A stretch of DNA of 35,830 nucleotides from assembly GCA_016934675.1 (NCBI GenBank), contig JAFGSJ010000125.1, forward strand, positions 1-35,830. The letters run 5' to 3'. A program made the translations under genes and the position numbers. Shown here in pieces: positions 1 through 7,705 of this stretch. The DNA comes from a bacterium (GTDB taxonomy: Bacteria > CSSED10-310 > JAFGSJ01). Numbering within the stretch: position 1 is the first letter of the stretch; the number at the start of each line of letters is the position of its first letter. Below the pieces are notes generated by a model. The model was not told the DNA's origin and did not search any database. It was given only the letters and a program-made list of their open reading frames with translations.

Positions 1-576
1 GCGTCAGAGACTTGCATTACCTATTGTATCGAGTACGACGGGAAATAGGTGTCGTGACTTCACTGTGCAGAGGTGACCCTGTACCCAGTTTCTCATCAGT
101 GCTGACTTTTCCGATCTTTGCTATTCACTAATTTTCTATATAAAATCGTGACCCGGCGTGGGCAATCAGTGAGTCACTTTGCATACGGATGCTCTCTCAT
201 CGTATCGGAATTCTACTGTTTTCTGTTGAAATAAATGAGTAACCGCAGATTTCACGGATAACCCAGATTTTTATCAGCGACATCTGCGGACACGTTTTCA
301 ATTCCTGGAATACTTGATTCCGCACGTGTGTGTCCGCTGTTCATCTTTCATTTTTCACGACGACTCTACCGTTCTCTGCCTTACAACCCCAAGCTACCCC
401 ACCAAATGCCTTACGTGTTGCCAGATTGATGAAAATTGCTGCAACTTATTGCTGGATTGTGGACATAAACAATTGAATGATGAAGGAAAGGTCTTGTTTG
501 TATTTTGGCCCTTAGGCTCTATAATAGGATAAGGATTTTTATCGTAACCGGTCTCACCTGAACAGAAAGGATTATT
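1..576. other. Region without a convincing gene
   Basis: No open reading frame here has a good ribosome binding site, a recognisable motif or family resemblance. A 72-codon frame at 314-532 on the plus strand is Cys-rich and low in hydrophobic order, and looks like chance. The stretch contains an inverted repeat at 243-289 that resembles degenerate dispersed repeats, and otherwise nothing I can name. It may hold the promoter for the gene at 577, but no clear -35/-10 pair stands out. Confidence 0.6.
243..289. repeat. 8-bp inverted repeat, possible dispersed-repeat remnant
   Basis: The arms CCGCAGAT (243-250) and ATCTGCGG (282-289) are perfect reverse complements separated by 31 bases. The interior carries the related words CAGATTT and CCCAGATTTTT. 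Cores of the type 'CGCAGATT' occur as dispersed intergenic repeats in many bacterial genomes, so this could be a decayed copy. No T-run follows, so it is not a good terminator. Confidence 0.35.
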
Positions 577-1101
577 GTGCAGCCAATGGCTCATCTGCTG
601 GGCTCGACTGTGGCCGCTGTCGCTCTGGGGAGTGCTCTGGATTCTGTTGAAGCCGGAGTGACCTGCTTTCTTACCGGCGTTTTGATCGATCTCGACCATG
701 TTTTGGATTATGTGCAGCGACGCCGGAAGCGAAAACTCGGCTTCCGGGATTTTTTCCGGACCGATGAGTGGGCGCCCCAGGGTCGTCTGTTTCTCATCTT
801 TCATGCCTGGGAATACCTGCCCCTGCTCCTGGTGCTGACATTCGTACCCGGCCTGAGCGAGATTGGTTTGGGTGCCTTGTGCGGGATCGGGCTGCATCTG
901 ATCATGGACCACCTGAACAATCGGGGCTTCCCATATACATATTTCATACTTTTTCGTTGGTTCCACGGTTTTAAATCCAACTGTTTCTTTAGAATGCCCT
1001 CGAGGCGAGAGCTGCCCCGGACCTCGGCTCCTGGAGGTACGGAAATCCGGGCAGAAACCGAGCTGGCCGGCAGTATCGCCGGGCAAACCCGAGAGCCATG
1101 A
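577..1101 (+). CDS. Membrane-bound metal-dependent hydrolase-like protein (YdjM/DUF457 type)
   Basis: This is a 174-residue protein with a GTG start and the purine-rich sequence AGAAAGG just upstream; an alternative ATG lies three codons in. Its residue pattern is that of small inner-membrane putative hydrolases of the YdjM class. It has H6 near the N-terminus, D38-x-D40-H41 at the end of the first hydrophobic segment, H76 with E79, and H107-xxx-D111-H112 at the end of a later one. These would sit at membrane faces and could bind metal. About three hydrophobic segments are visible (roughly 10-38, 80-93, 96-110), and the tail after 140 is polar and unremarkable. The substrate is unknown for the family. 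The stop overlaps the start of the radical SAM gene by four bases (ATGA), so the two are probably translated together. Confidence 0.7.
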   Translation: MQPMAHLLGSTVAAVALGSALDSVEAGVTCFLTGVLIDLDHVLDYVQRRRKRKLGFRDFFRTDEWAPQGRLFLIFHAWEYLPLLLVLTFVPGLSEIGLGALCGIGLHLIMDHLNNRGFPYTYFILFRWFHGFKSNCFFRMPSRRELPRTSAPGGTEIRAETELAGSIAGQTREP

Positions 1102-2555
1102 CCCGCATCTTTTTGCTTAATCCCCCCGCCCTTGAATTGACGGGTTTGTTCAGGCCCGTTCGCCAGATCATGAACGCACTTCCATCCCTGGGCATTTGTT
1201 CGTTAGGCGCTTGCTTACGTCAAGCCGGTTTCGAGGTCATCCTGCTCGACGCGGCAGCCCTGGGTGACTCTGAAGAAGAGTGTTTAGCAAAATTACAGGG
1301 TGCTCAGCCCGATATAGTAGGTATGACTACGTATTCGGTAGCAATGGCCCGGGTCTATCGTCTGGCTGCTCGCATCACAAAAAGACACCGCGAGAGTACC
1401 ATTATTGTAGGAGGACCTCATGTATCGGCCATCGGGACCGGACTCGACAATCCTGGTGATCTATTCGATTTCGTGGTGCGGGGTGAGGGCGAACTCACGT
1501 TGACAGAATTGGTCCAGGCCCTGGTTGATGGAAGCGATTACCGGAATGTGCCAGGGATACTGTTCAGGTCGGGCTCGAATTGGATCGAGACCGGTCCCCG
1601 CAAACAGATCGAGGACCTGGATGCTCTGCCCTTGCCCGCCTGGGACCTGCTGCCCGATTTTCCCGATCGGTATCGTCCACCGGTCTTTTCCTATCCACGC
1701 GGACCGTCCGCACCCCTGATCACCTCACGCGGCTGCCCCTTTCAATGCGGTTTCTGCGACCATTCTGTTTTTGGCTACCGCTATCGGAGCCACAGTGTCG
1801 ATCGGATCATGGACATGATCTGTCATCTCAGGCAGCATTTCGGCGTGAATCATATTCTGTTTGTCGATGACCATCTGTCGGTGCAAAGATCACGATTACA
1901 CGAACTGTGCCGGCAACTGATCGAGCGTGACCTCGGCATCAGTTGGACCGCCGATGTCCGGGCCGATTCCTTGACGGTCGATGACCTGCAGCTCATGAAA
2001 AGGGCCGGCTGCGTTCGCCTCAATTGCGGACTCGAAACGGGCTCGCTCGAATTACTCGGGGCCATGCATAAAAAACTGGACCTTGAACAGGCCCGCCAAA
2101 CACTCGCCCAGGCTCGCATCCTGGGCATCCAGACCAAGGGACTGTTCCTGCTGGGCTATCCCGGAGAAAACGAACAAACGGTCCGGGAGACAATTCAATT
2201 CATCGGCTCGACCGACTTGACCGAGATCAATCTTTCCCGGTTCGCGCCCTATCCAGGGACCAGTTTCTATGAAACGTTCCGGGCAGACCAGGCTGAAATC
2301 CAGTTCTGGGAAAAGCTGGACGGCCTGCATTTCTGTGACGCAAACCCCCAGCGGGTGGCCTGGCTCGAACAGGCCTATCGACGTATCCTCCATGCATTTT
2401 ACCACCGACCCATCATTATCAACAGCTATCTGCGGCTCTTGATACGTATGCCCGAAAGCCGAGCACGACTGCTTCGCTTCCTCCGGGACAGCCTGCTTGA
2501 ATTGCTAAAAAAGGGCTGGGTCTCACTTAGAGGAAGGACCAGGCCTGCAACTTAA
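1098..2555 (+). CDS. B12-binding domain radical SAM protein
   Basis: This 485-residue protein has the usual two-domain layout. An N-terminal cobalamin-binding-like Rossmann region covers about 1-140, with a 'LNPP' opening and later 'VVGGPHVSA' and 'VRGEGELTL' landmarks. A radical SAM barrel follows, with the cluster motif C213-xxx-C217-xx-C220. Further landmarks are 'FVDDHLS', 'CGLETGS' and 'KGLFLLGYPGE', all typical of this superfamily. Members methylate or rearrange unactivated carbons using SAM and often methylcobalamin; the particular substrate cannot be read from the sequence. The start overlaps the upstream membrane gene by four bases. The stop overlaps the stop of the convergent SGNH-like gene, leaving no room for a terminator between them. 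Confidence 0.85.
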   Translation: MTRIFLLNPPALELTGLFRPVRQIMNALPSLGICSLGACLRQAGFEVILLDAAALGDSEEECLAKLQGAQPDIVGMTTYSVAMARVYRLAARITKRHRESTIIVGGPHVSAIGTGLDNPGDLFDFVVRGEGELTLTELVQALVDGSDYRNVPGILFRSGSNWIETGPRKQIEDLDALPLPAWDLLPDFPDRYRPPVFSYPRGPSAPLITSRGCPFQCGFCDHSVFGYRYRSHSVDRIMDMICHLRQHFGVNHILFVDDHLSVQRSRLHELCRQLIERDLGISWTADVRADSLTVDDLQLMKRAGCVRLNCGLETGSLELLGAMHKKLDLEQARQTLAQARILGIQTKGLFLLGYPGENEQTVRETIQFIGSTDLTEINLSRFAPYPGTSFYETFRADQAEIQFWEKLDGLHFCDANPQRVAWLEQAYRRILHAFYHRPIIINSYLRLLIRMPESRARLLRFLRDSLLELLKKGWVSLRGRTRPAT

Positions 2556-3769
2556 CGTATTGGATTGACTGTCGTGATCAGCCAATCCCGGATACCGGTA
2601 GCGAGATCGGCGAGGACCTGATCGTTGGCGGCATCGTTCAGGTGGTGGTCCTGTTGGGATACCTGCCAATCGGCCACTCGATTTCTGATGACAAAGGCGG
2701 GGAAACCCTGCTCGACCCTAGTCATGGTCTGTTCGAGTTGGTCCGGACTGGCCTTGAAATAGTTGCCTTTGAAACGATAGACCTGTTCGCCCGGATCAAG
2801 ATGGTCGACCGGCTGTTGGACCCGAAAGAGGCAGAATCGGGCCTGATGAGTTTCCGTCAAGACCCGGATTCGCTCGAGCAGGGCCCGGGTTAAGCTGACA
2901 GCATATTCCATTCTCTCACTTGGCGGGACCAGGTAGATGGCCAGATGACGCTTTTCGCTTTCGATATGTTCGCGTTTCGGCTGAAGGGCCCGATTGTTCT
3001 CCCAGCGTTGATTCACCGGACCATCAAACGAAGTCATGGGCCGATAAGGTGCCGGCACATGTCGAACCCAGCGTTGATCGGCCCCCCACCAGCGGTTTCC
3101 GTTATAAACCCGGCGCATGAGCATAAGCAGAGTGCACCAGGGCAGGTCCAAACTCTGGCCCATCTGCCAATTGGGACCCCTCAAGGCACCATTTTCCAGC
3201 CAGAAGGTCGGTTTGGGCATGCCATTAATCGGGTAATGTGTCGGAAAAAGATTATTCCAGAGATCATTGGTCGGGGTCAGCCAGAGCACCACCAGATCCG
3301 CCGAAAAAGAACGGAAATATTCCTCGAGCAGCAGAAGCTCCTGGTCCTGACCATAGCCCATGGACCCCAAGCTGAAAACCTTGGCTGGTAAACCCGCCGA
3401 GACCAGATATGACTCGAGCAGACGCTCAGGCATGCGTTCAGGCTCGCAATTCGAACACTCGACCTGGGAGTCGCCCACGAGCAAGACCACGAAGTCACCA
3501 TCCTTACACTCGAAAGGTCGCCCCCTCAAACCGAGTTGATTCAGGCCGCCCGTAGTCGTCTTGGCTCGCCAACCTGCCTGCACGGGCTGAATCTCGACAA
3601 AGAACTGGGCATACAATGCTGAAAGAATAATACTCAATACAACACTCATCAGGATGATCAGAAGGGCTGAAAGTCGTTTTTTCCCTACAAATTTAAAGAT
3701 CAACATCGTGCAAAAACTGATAAGGACAGTGGCAATAACCAGAATGATCAGCGTCGAAAGATAACGCAT
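2552..3769 (-). CDS. Membrane-anchored SGNH-hydrolase-like protein
   Basis: This 405-residue protein has two N-terminal hydrophobic helices (about 4-25 and 35-57) and then an extracytoplasmic or loop-exposed domain. The SGNH block I motif is G99-D100-S101 (in 'LLVGDSQVE'), preceded by 'NQLGLRG', a common lead-in in polysaccharide-related members. The C-terminal block is D374-H-H376-L-N, matching the D-x-H-L-N form in which Asp and His complete the catalytic triad. The family includes O-acyl esterases and acetyltransferase-associated enzymes of cell-surface glycans. The acyl substrate here is unknown. It lies 12 bases downstream of galT on the same strand, probably as the second gene of that operon, which supports a sugar or envelope role. 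The start is ATG with no strong ribosome binding site. Confidence 0.7.
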   Translation of the reverse strand: MRYLSTLIILVIATVLISFCTMLIFKFVGKKRLSALLIILMSVVLSIILSALYAQFFVEIQPVQAGWRAKTTTGGLNQLGLRGRPFECKDGDFVVLLVGDSQVECSNCEPERMPERLLESYLVSAGLPAKVFSLGSMGYGQDQELLLLEEYFRSFSADLVVLWLTPTNDLWNNLFPTHYPINGMPKPTFWLENGALRGPNWQMGQSLDLPWCTLLMLMRRVYNGNRWWGADQRWVRHVPAPYRPMTSFDGPVNQRWENNRALQPKREHIESEKRHLAIYLVPPSERMEYAVSLTRALLERIRVLTETHQARFCLFRVQQPVDHLDPGEQVYRFKGNYFKASPDQLEQTMTRVEQGFPAFVIRNRVADWQVSQQDHHLNDAANDQVLADLATGIRDWLITTVNPIR

Positions 3770-3781
3770 GAAAACACCCCT

Positions 3782-4777
3782 TTATTCTGAACCTTTCAAA
3801 AAGCGCGTGGCCTGCTCGGGTGAGGTCGGATTGATGTAAAAACCGGTACCCCATTCGAAACCGGCAATACGCGATAATTTCGGAATGATCTCGAAATGCC
3901 AGTGATAATATCGAGCTGATTTATCGGAAAACGGCGAGGTATGCAGCAAAAAATTATACGGTGGGGAGGCCAAAGCCTGATTCATTCGCAGTAATGCCTT
4001 TTTCATAAAATCAGCCAGATGGTTCAACATGTCCGGGCTGGTCCGCTCGAAATGAGAACTGTGTTCCCGAGGCAAAAGCCACATTTCGAACGGAAATCGG
4101 GAAGCATAAGGGGCCAGCAGAATAAAATGTTCCGAGACATCGATCACCCGCTCACACCGTTCGAGCTCAGTCCGAATTATTTCACAGTAGATACACTGGT
4201 TTTTCGCTAAAAAGTAGTTCAAGGCGCCCTGCAATTCCTCGGATACACGCTTGGGAATAATAGGCAGGGCGATCAACTGGGAATGCGAGTGTTCGAGTGA
4301 AGCACCGGCCGGACGACCGTGGTTCTTGAAAATGATTGCAAGTTCAAAACGAGCATCTTTGGAAAGAGCAAGCAATCGTGCTTTAAAACTTTCAATGACT
4401 ATGCAAAAATGATCGAGCGGCAGATCGGCTAGCGATACAGTGTGATCAGGAGTCTCGATGATGACTTCATGGGCCCCGATACCAGACATTTTTTCATAAA
4501 GGCCGAACTCACGGCGGTCTAAATCACCCTGAGTGACCAAGGCCGGATACTTGTTCGGGACAACACGCAGTTGCCAACCCGGCCGGTTCGCTCCGGTCTT
4601 TGATGCGCGAACAGCCAGAATTTCAGGGGGGGTCCAACCTTCGTTGCCCTGGCAAAAAGGACAGAAACCACGCTGAACGGAGTATTCCTCGTCGGTGAAA
4701 TCGGACGGCCTTTTACCCCGTTCCTCCGCAATGATGACCCAGCGACCGATGATCGGGTCCCGACGAAATTCAGTCAT
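3782..4777 (-). CDS. galT: Galactose-1-phosphate uridylyltransferase
   Basis: GalT swaps UMP between UDP-glucose and galactose-1-phosphate in the Leloir pathway, in the cytoplasm. The 331-residue product is full length. It opens with 'FRRDPIIGRWVIIA', then shows the zinc pair C39-xx-C42 (CPFC). The active-site H-x-H-x-Q motif is H163-S-H165-S-Q167, where the second His would be the uridylylated nucleophile by analogy with the Escherichia coli enzyme. A second conserved stretch, 'YYHWHFEIIPKL', lies near the C-terminus. The HSHSQ rather than HPHGQ form is common in the thermophile/anaerobe branch. The start has AGAGGGAG upstream. No galK or galE is in the window; the SGNH-like gene follows after 12 bases. 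Other sugar-1-phosphate or ADP-sugar specificities exist in this family and cannot be excluded. Confidence 0.9.
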   Translation of the reverse strand: MTEFRRDPIIGRWVIIAEERGKRPSDFTDEEYSVQRGFCPFCQGNEGWTPPEILAVRASKTGANRPGWQLRVVPNKYPALVTQGDLDRREFGLYEKMSGIGAHEVIIETPDHTVSLADLPLDHFCIVIESFKARLLALSKDARFELAIIFKNHGRPAGASLEHSHSQLIALPIIPKRVSEELQGALNYFLAKNQCIYCEIIRTELERCERVIDVSEHFILLAPYASRFPFEMWLLPREHSSHFERTSPDMLNHLADFMKKALLRMNQALASPPYNFLLHTSPFSDKSARYYHWHFEIIPKLSRIAGFEWGTGFYINPTSPEQATRFLKGSE

Positions 4778-4857
4778 TGGCTCTCCCTCTTATGTTCATG
4801 TCCTTCTGCTTTATAAGGAATTTCAGCAAACTCCACACGATGCATTTACAAACCGCA

Positions 4858-4879
4858 CCTATCATAAAATTAGATAGGT
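4858..4879. promoter_or_regulatory. 7-bp inverted repeat upstream of galT
   Basis: ACCTATC (4857-4863) and GATAGGT (4873-4879) are reverse complements around nine AT-rich bases, about 80 bases upstream of the galT start and inside the divergent spacer. The word TATCATAA also occurs twice here (from about 4860 and 4882). It could be an operator for galT or the antiporter operon. No regulator is identified. Confidence 0.3.
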
Positions 4880-4904
4880 TTTATCATAATGCTTTCCAAC
4901 AAGA

Positions 4905-4951
4905 AAGGTCAAGCCCCGCTCAATTCGTATCGGACTTGTGGTCTTGACCTT
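4905..4951. promoter_or_regulatory. 9-bp inverted repeat in front of the antiporter operon
   Basis: AAGGTCAAG (4905-4913) and CTTGACCTT (4943-4951) are perfect reverse complements separated by 29 bases, ending 50 bases before the first antiporter gene. The downstream arm contains TTGACC, which could serve as a -35 box, so a protein or RNA structure at this site could control initiation. It is too widely spaced for a classic terminator and has no T-run. Confidence 0.4.
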
Positions 4952-4970
4952 CTCGCAATAACCTTATACC
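4944..4970 (+). promoter_or_regulatory. Possible promoter of the antiporter operon
   Basis: TTGACC (4944-4949) is followed after 15 bases by TATACC (4965-4970), with CATAAT slightly further on. The -35 match is good, but the spacing is short for the first and long for the second -10 option. Its position, about 30 bases before the gene at 5002, is sensible. Confidence 0.3.
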
Positions 4971-5001
4971 ATAATTGTTCTGAGTAGGGAGTCGAAGCGA
5001 G

Positions 5002-5592
5002 ATGGGAAAAAAATGGTGGAACATACATAGGCCAAGTGGGTCGCCTGAAAGAAAGCCGATTTCCTTGCAGTTGGTTGCCCAGCATATTGAAAGTCCGACG
5101 GGCAAAACAATCGGGGCCAGAATCGTAACCTTTGTGATCATGTTGGCTATCTGGCTGGTTTTTTCGGGGAAATTCGACCTGTTCCATGTAGGTCTGGGAA
5201 TGATCTGCAGTGCTTTGGTAGCACTCTGGTCGAGCGATCTGTTATTTTCTGCCACAATGTCCTGGAGTGTCATCCGGACCTGGGTCCGGTTCGGATGGTA
5301 CATTCCCTGGCTACTCTATCAGATCCTCAAGGCGAACTGTCATTTATTGTATCTTGTGTTTCATCCCCGGATGCTCGAGTTGATCGACCCGCGAGTGATC
5401 AAATTCAGGAGTATGATCAAAGACACGATCGGTTTGGTGACCTTTGCCAATTCAATCACCTTGACGCCGGGCACGATAACGGTATATCTGTCGGTCTATG
5501 GCGATCTAACCGTGCATTCGATCGACAGTTATTCGCGTGAGTCACTGCCGGGTGAGATGGAAAGGCGGATCGCCAGGGTGTTCGAGTCATGA
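5002..5592 (+). CDS. mnhE: Mrp/Mnh antiporter subunit E (MbhA-like)
   Basis: First gene of the cation/proton antiporter operon; subunit E is a small integral membrane component needed for assembly and activity. The 196-residue product has two clear hydrophobic helices (about 40-80) and a third amphipathic stretch (about 98-120). It then carries the family signature S151-I-T-L-T-P-G-T158 and 'DLTVHSID' (His172) in its cytoplasmic tail. It is roughly 30 residues longer at the N-terminus than usual, with a polar, positively charged leader. A later start is conceivable, but no better ribosome binding site was seen. The stop overlaps the next start (ATGA). In Mbh nomenclature this gene corresponds to mbhA, and the following gene order follows that of mbh/mbs clusters. 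Confidence 0.9.
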   Translation: MGKKWWNIHRPSGSPERKPISLQLVAQHIESPTGKTIGARIVTFVIMLAIWLVFSGKFDLFHVGLGMICSALVALWSSDLLFSATMSWSVIRTWVRFGWYIPWLLYQILKANCHLLYLVFHPRMLELIDPRVIKFRSMIKDTIGLVTFANSITLTPGTITVYLSVYGDLTVHSIDSYSRESLPGEMERRIARVFES

Positions 5593-5894
5593 TGGACCAG
5601 ATCATCGTATGGGCGAGTCTGATTCTAGGGCTATTGATGCTGCTCGCACTCTATCGGGCGATAATCGGGCCGACCCTGCTGGACCGGTTGATCGGGGTCA
5701 ACGCGATCGGGACCAAGACAACGGTCCTGCTCATTCTGATCGGACTGACCTATAAACGGGTCGATATGTTCGTCGATATAGCCCTGGCTTATGCATTTCT
5801 GAATTTTATTTCAATACTGGCGGCAGCCCGCTACCTGCAGAAACGGAAGCGACGGGGATTTGAAGTAGCCGGTCGGGAAGAAAGAAAGGGTTGA
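5589..5894 (+). CDS. mnhF: Mrp/Mnh antiporter subunit F (MbhB-like)
   Basis: This 101-residue membrane protein has three hydrophobic helices (about 4-25, 37-54, 60-80) and a basic tail. The diagnostic pieces are 'GPTLLDRLIGVNAIGTK' and 'DMFVDIALAYAFLNF', both characteristic of MnhF/MrpF/MbhB. The start ATG overlaps the mnhE stop, and a second ATG follows immediately. Subunit F is one of the small subunits that surround the MrpC/MrpD core; in some Mrp systems it has been linked to cholate/Na+ efflux. Its stop overlaps the TTG start of the next gene. Confidence 0.92.
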   Translation: MMDQIIVWASLILGLLMLLALYRAIIGPTLLDRLIGVNAIGTKTTVLLILIGLTYKRVDMFVDIALAYAFLNFISILAAARYLQKRKRRGFEVAGREERKG

Positions 5895-6235
5895 AACGGA
5901 CTGTTATGGTCATACTGGCAATAATCCTGATTGGTTTGGGTCTGGTTTTCTTTACCGGGGGCGTAGTCGGCATCCTGCGTTTTCCGGATTATTATAGCCG
6001 CTTGCACCCGGCCGGGATGTTGGATACCATGGGTCTGGTCTTATGTATGTCCGGCCTGGCTGTGTATGTTCTCGATGACGTGTGCCTTGCTTCGGTCCTG
6101 ACGGCAATGAAAATTTTTCTGGTCCTGATCTTTGTGTTTCTGACCAGTCCGACCGCCACTCACGCGATTGTGGATGCGGGTGTCAGGGCCGGTCTCGAAC
6201 CATGGACCAAACAACGGAAAGAGGACCAGCCATGA
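5891..6235 (+). CDS. mnhG: Mrp/Mnh antiporter subunit G (MbhC-like)
   Basis: This 114-residue protein has three hydrophobic helices and the family landmark 'LRFPDYYSRLHPAG' at about 30-43, followed by 'DTMG'. It starts with TTG overlapping the mnhF stop as TTGA, with GAAAGAAAGGG just upstream as ribosome binding site. Its own stop overlaps the next ATG. Subunit G is a small membrane component of the antiporter; with E and F it corresponds to MbhA-B-C, the conserved leading trio of the Mbh sodium-translocating module. Confidence 0.92.
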   Translation: MKRTVMVILAIILIGLGLVFFTGGVVGILRFPDYYSRLHPAGMLDTMGLVLCMSGLAVYVLDDVCLASVLTAMKIFLVLIFVFLTSPTATHAIVDAGVRAGLEPWTKQRKEDQP

Positions 6236-6477
6236 TCGTTGCTCTTGAATATCTGGTCCTGTTTTTGGTCTTCATCTGCGCCCTGGGGGCCTTGTGGGTC
6301 CGCGATTTGTTGAGTGCCGCCGTGCTTTTCGGGGCATACAGTTTCATGATGTGTCTCCTGTGGGCGATCATGGGCGCGGTTGACGTGGCCTTTACCGAAG
6401 CGACGGTCGGAGCCGGGGTCAGCACAGTCTTTTTCGTGGCCGCGGTTTTTCATACCACACGGAGGACCAAGGATTGA
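6232..6477 (+). CDS. DUF4040 / MbhD-like antiporter subunit
   Basis: This 81-residue membrane protein is read from the ATG that overlaps the mnhG stop; a longer frame from 6082 lies inside mnhG and is rejected. It has three hydrophobic helices. The stretch 'VRDLLSAAVLFGAYSFMM' and 'DVAFTEATVGAGVST' matches the DUF4040 domain. In classic MrpA that domain is the C-terminal part of a very large subunit, while in Mbh/Mbs complexes it is a stand-alone MbhD. The conserved Glu in 'FTEATVG' is a candidate for the ion path. The stop overlaps the following TTG start. Confidence 0.88.
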   Translation: MIVALEYLVLFLVFICALGALWVRDLLSAAVLFGAYSFMMCLLWAIMGAVDVAFTEATVGAGVSTVFFVAAVFHTTRRTKD

Positions 6478-7304
6478 AAAAAGCAGGCTTGATTGTGGTC
6501 ATGATCTGTGGCTGTATTCTGGTGGCCCATGCGGTTTACCTGCCCCCCTGGTCCGGGCCGGAGGTCCCTGCGGCTCGGCATGTCTCACCCTATTATATCG
6601 AACATAGCCTCGAAGATACGGCCGTGCCTAATATTATCACCTCGGTCCTGGCTGATTACCGGGGCTACGATACCCTGTTCGAGACGACCGTGATCTTTGC
6701 GGCGGGTCTGGCCTGTTATTTTCTGTTGAGAATTCCGGGCCGGGAGACGCGGGATTACACCTATTTCCGTCATATTCCGACCGGACTGACCATTCGGGTC
6801 GAACAGGGCGGGAAAATACCACGGGATTCAATGATTTTCAAGAAAATCGATTCGATCTGGATTCCCGAGGATATCATCATTAAAATAACCTGCCGTCTCC
6901 TGATCCCATTTATACAACTCTTCGGCTTATATGTGGTCGCTCACGGTCATTATAGCCCGGGCGGCGGTTTTCAGGGCGGCGTCATTCTCGGGGCTACCCT
7001 GATCCTGTTCGCACTATCTCACGATCTTCGCGCCACCACTGACCGCATCAGTGAAAAACTGATCGGGATATTCAGCGGGACCGGTGTGCTGATCTATGCC
7101 GGCACGGGAACATTATGCCTGGTCCTGGGCGGTTATTATCTCGATTACAGCAAGCTGGCCCTCCTTTTCGGGACAAACCCGGTCATGGCCCGCTCGCATG
7201 GGATCATGATCGTGGAAATCGGGGTGGCCCTGGCCGTCAGTGCAGTCATGCTCTGGATCTATACCAACCTGTCCTCGGTCGGCAGACATGATGAGGGGCT
7301 CTGA
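6474..7304 (+). CDS. mnhB: Fused MbhE-like + MnhB (MbhF-like) antiporter subunit
   Basis: A 276-residue protein combines two subunits that are often separate. Residues about 1-90 match MbhE (DUF4040-associated), with 'DTAVPNIITSVLADYRGYD' at 48-66 and 'ETTVIFAAG' at 70-78. Residues about 130-275 form the MnhB/MrpB domain, with the signature 'YVVAHGHYSPGGGFQGG' at 153-169 and three further hydrophobic helices. Between them is a polar linker of about 40 residues. In classic MrpA the MbhE-like piece is the end of the A subunit. The start is TTG overlapping the upstream stop as TTGA. The fusion places the last part of 'A' covalently on B. Confidence 0.88.
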   Translation: MKKAGLIVVMICGCILVAHAVYLPPWSGPEVPAARHVSPYYIEHSLEDTAVPNIITSVLADYRGYDTLFETTVIFAAGLACYFLLRIPGRETRDYTYFRHIPTGLTIRVEQGGKIPRDSMIFKKIDSIWIPEDIIIKITCRLLIPFIQLFGLYVVAHGHYSPGGGFQGGVILGATLILFALSHDLRATTDRISEKLIGIFSGTGVLIYAGTGTLCLVLGGYYLDYSKLALLFGTNPVMARSHGIMIVEIGVALAVSAVMLWIYTNLSSVGRHDEGL

Positions 7305-7306
7305 TT

Positions 7307-7705
7307 ATGCTCGCGTTCTGGTCTTTCATCCAATCCTATTTCAACTATTGGGCCTGTCTCATACTCTTGATGATCGGACTGTACGGTATTATCACCAAGA
7401 ACAATCTGGCCAAAAAAATCATCGGCATGAATATATTTCAGACCGCGATTATCTTATTTTTTCTGTCCACGGCCGCCAAGAAAGGGGCCGGGATACCGAT
7501 CATTGAGTTGGGACCTGACCATGCCGCAGCCGAGACGATCCGGATCGCGGATTATATCAATCCCCTGCCCCATGTTTTGATGCTGACCGCGATTGTGGTT
7601 TCCGTAGCGACTCTGGGTGTGGCCCTGACCCTGATCATCAAGGTGTATCGTCAGTTCGGCACCCTGGAAGAGGATGAAATCATCGACCAATTGAGGCAAC
7701 CATGA
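7307..7705 (+). CDS. mnhC: Mrp/Mnh antiporter subunit C (NuoK-like)
   Basis: This 132-residue, three-helix membrane protein is homologous to NuoK of complex I. Landmarks are 'LMIGLYGIITKNNLAKKIIG', 'MNIFQTAIILFF' and, after a loop ending 'INPLPHVLMLTAIVVSVAT', the third helix. The 'PLPHVLMLTAIVVS' block is diagnostic for MnhC/MbhG. It begins two bases after the preceding stop and overlaps the mnhD start (ATGA). Subunit C forms part of the proton channel at the interface with subunit D. Confidence 0.92.
   Translation: MLAFWSFIQSYFNYWACLILLMIGLYGIITKNNLAKKIIGMNIFQTAIILFFLSTAAKKGAGIPIIELGPDHAAAETIRIADYINPLPHVLMLTAIVVSVATLGVALTLIIKVYRQFGTLEEDEIIDQLRQP

Noticed and set aside
314..532. 72-codon plus-strand frame
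   Set aside because: Cys-rich, no ribosome binding site, no family resemblance; probably chance.
394..1086. 230-codon open frame on the minus strand over the first gene
   Set aside because: It is antisense to the YdjM-like gene, has no ribosome binding site or motif, and its residue makeup is that of a shadow frame.
6082..6477. 131-codon reading of the DUF4040 gene
   Set aside because: Its first 50 codons lie out of frame inside mnhG; the ATG at 6232 overlapping the mnhG stop gives the expected 81-residue subunit.
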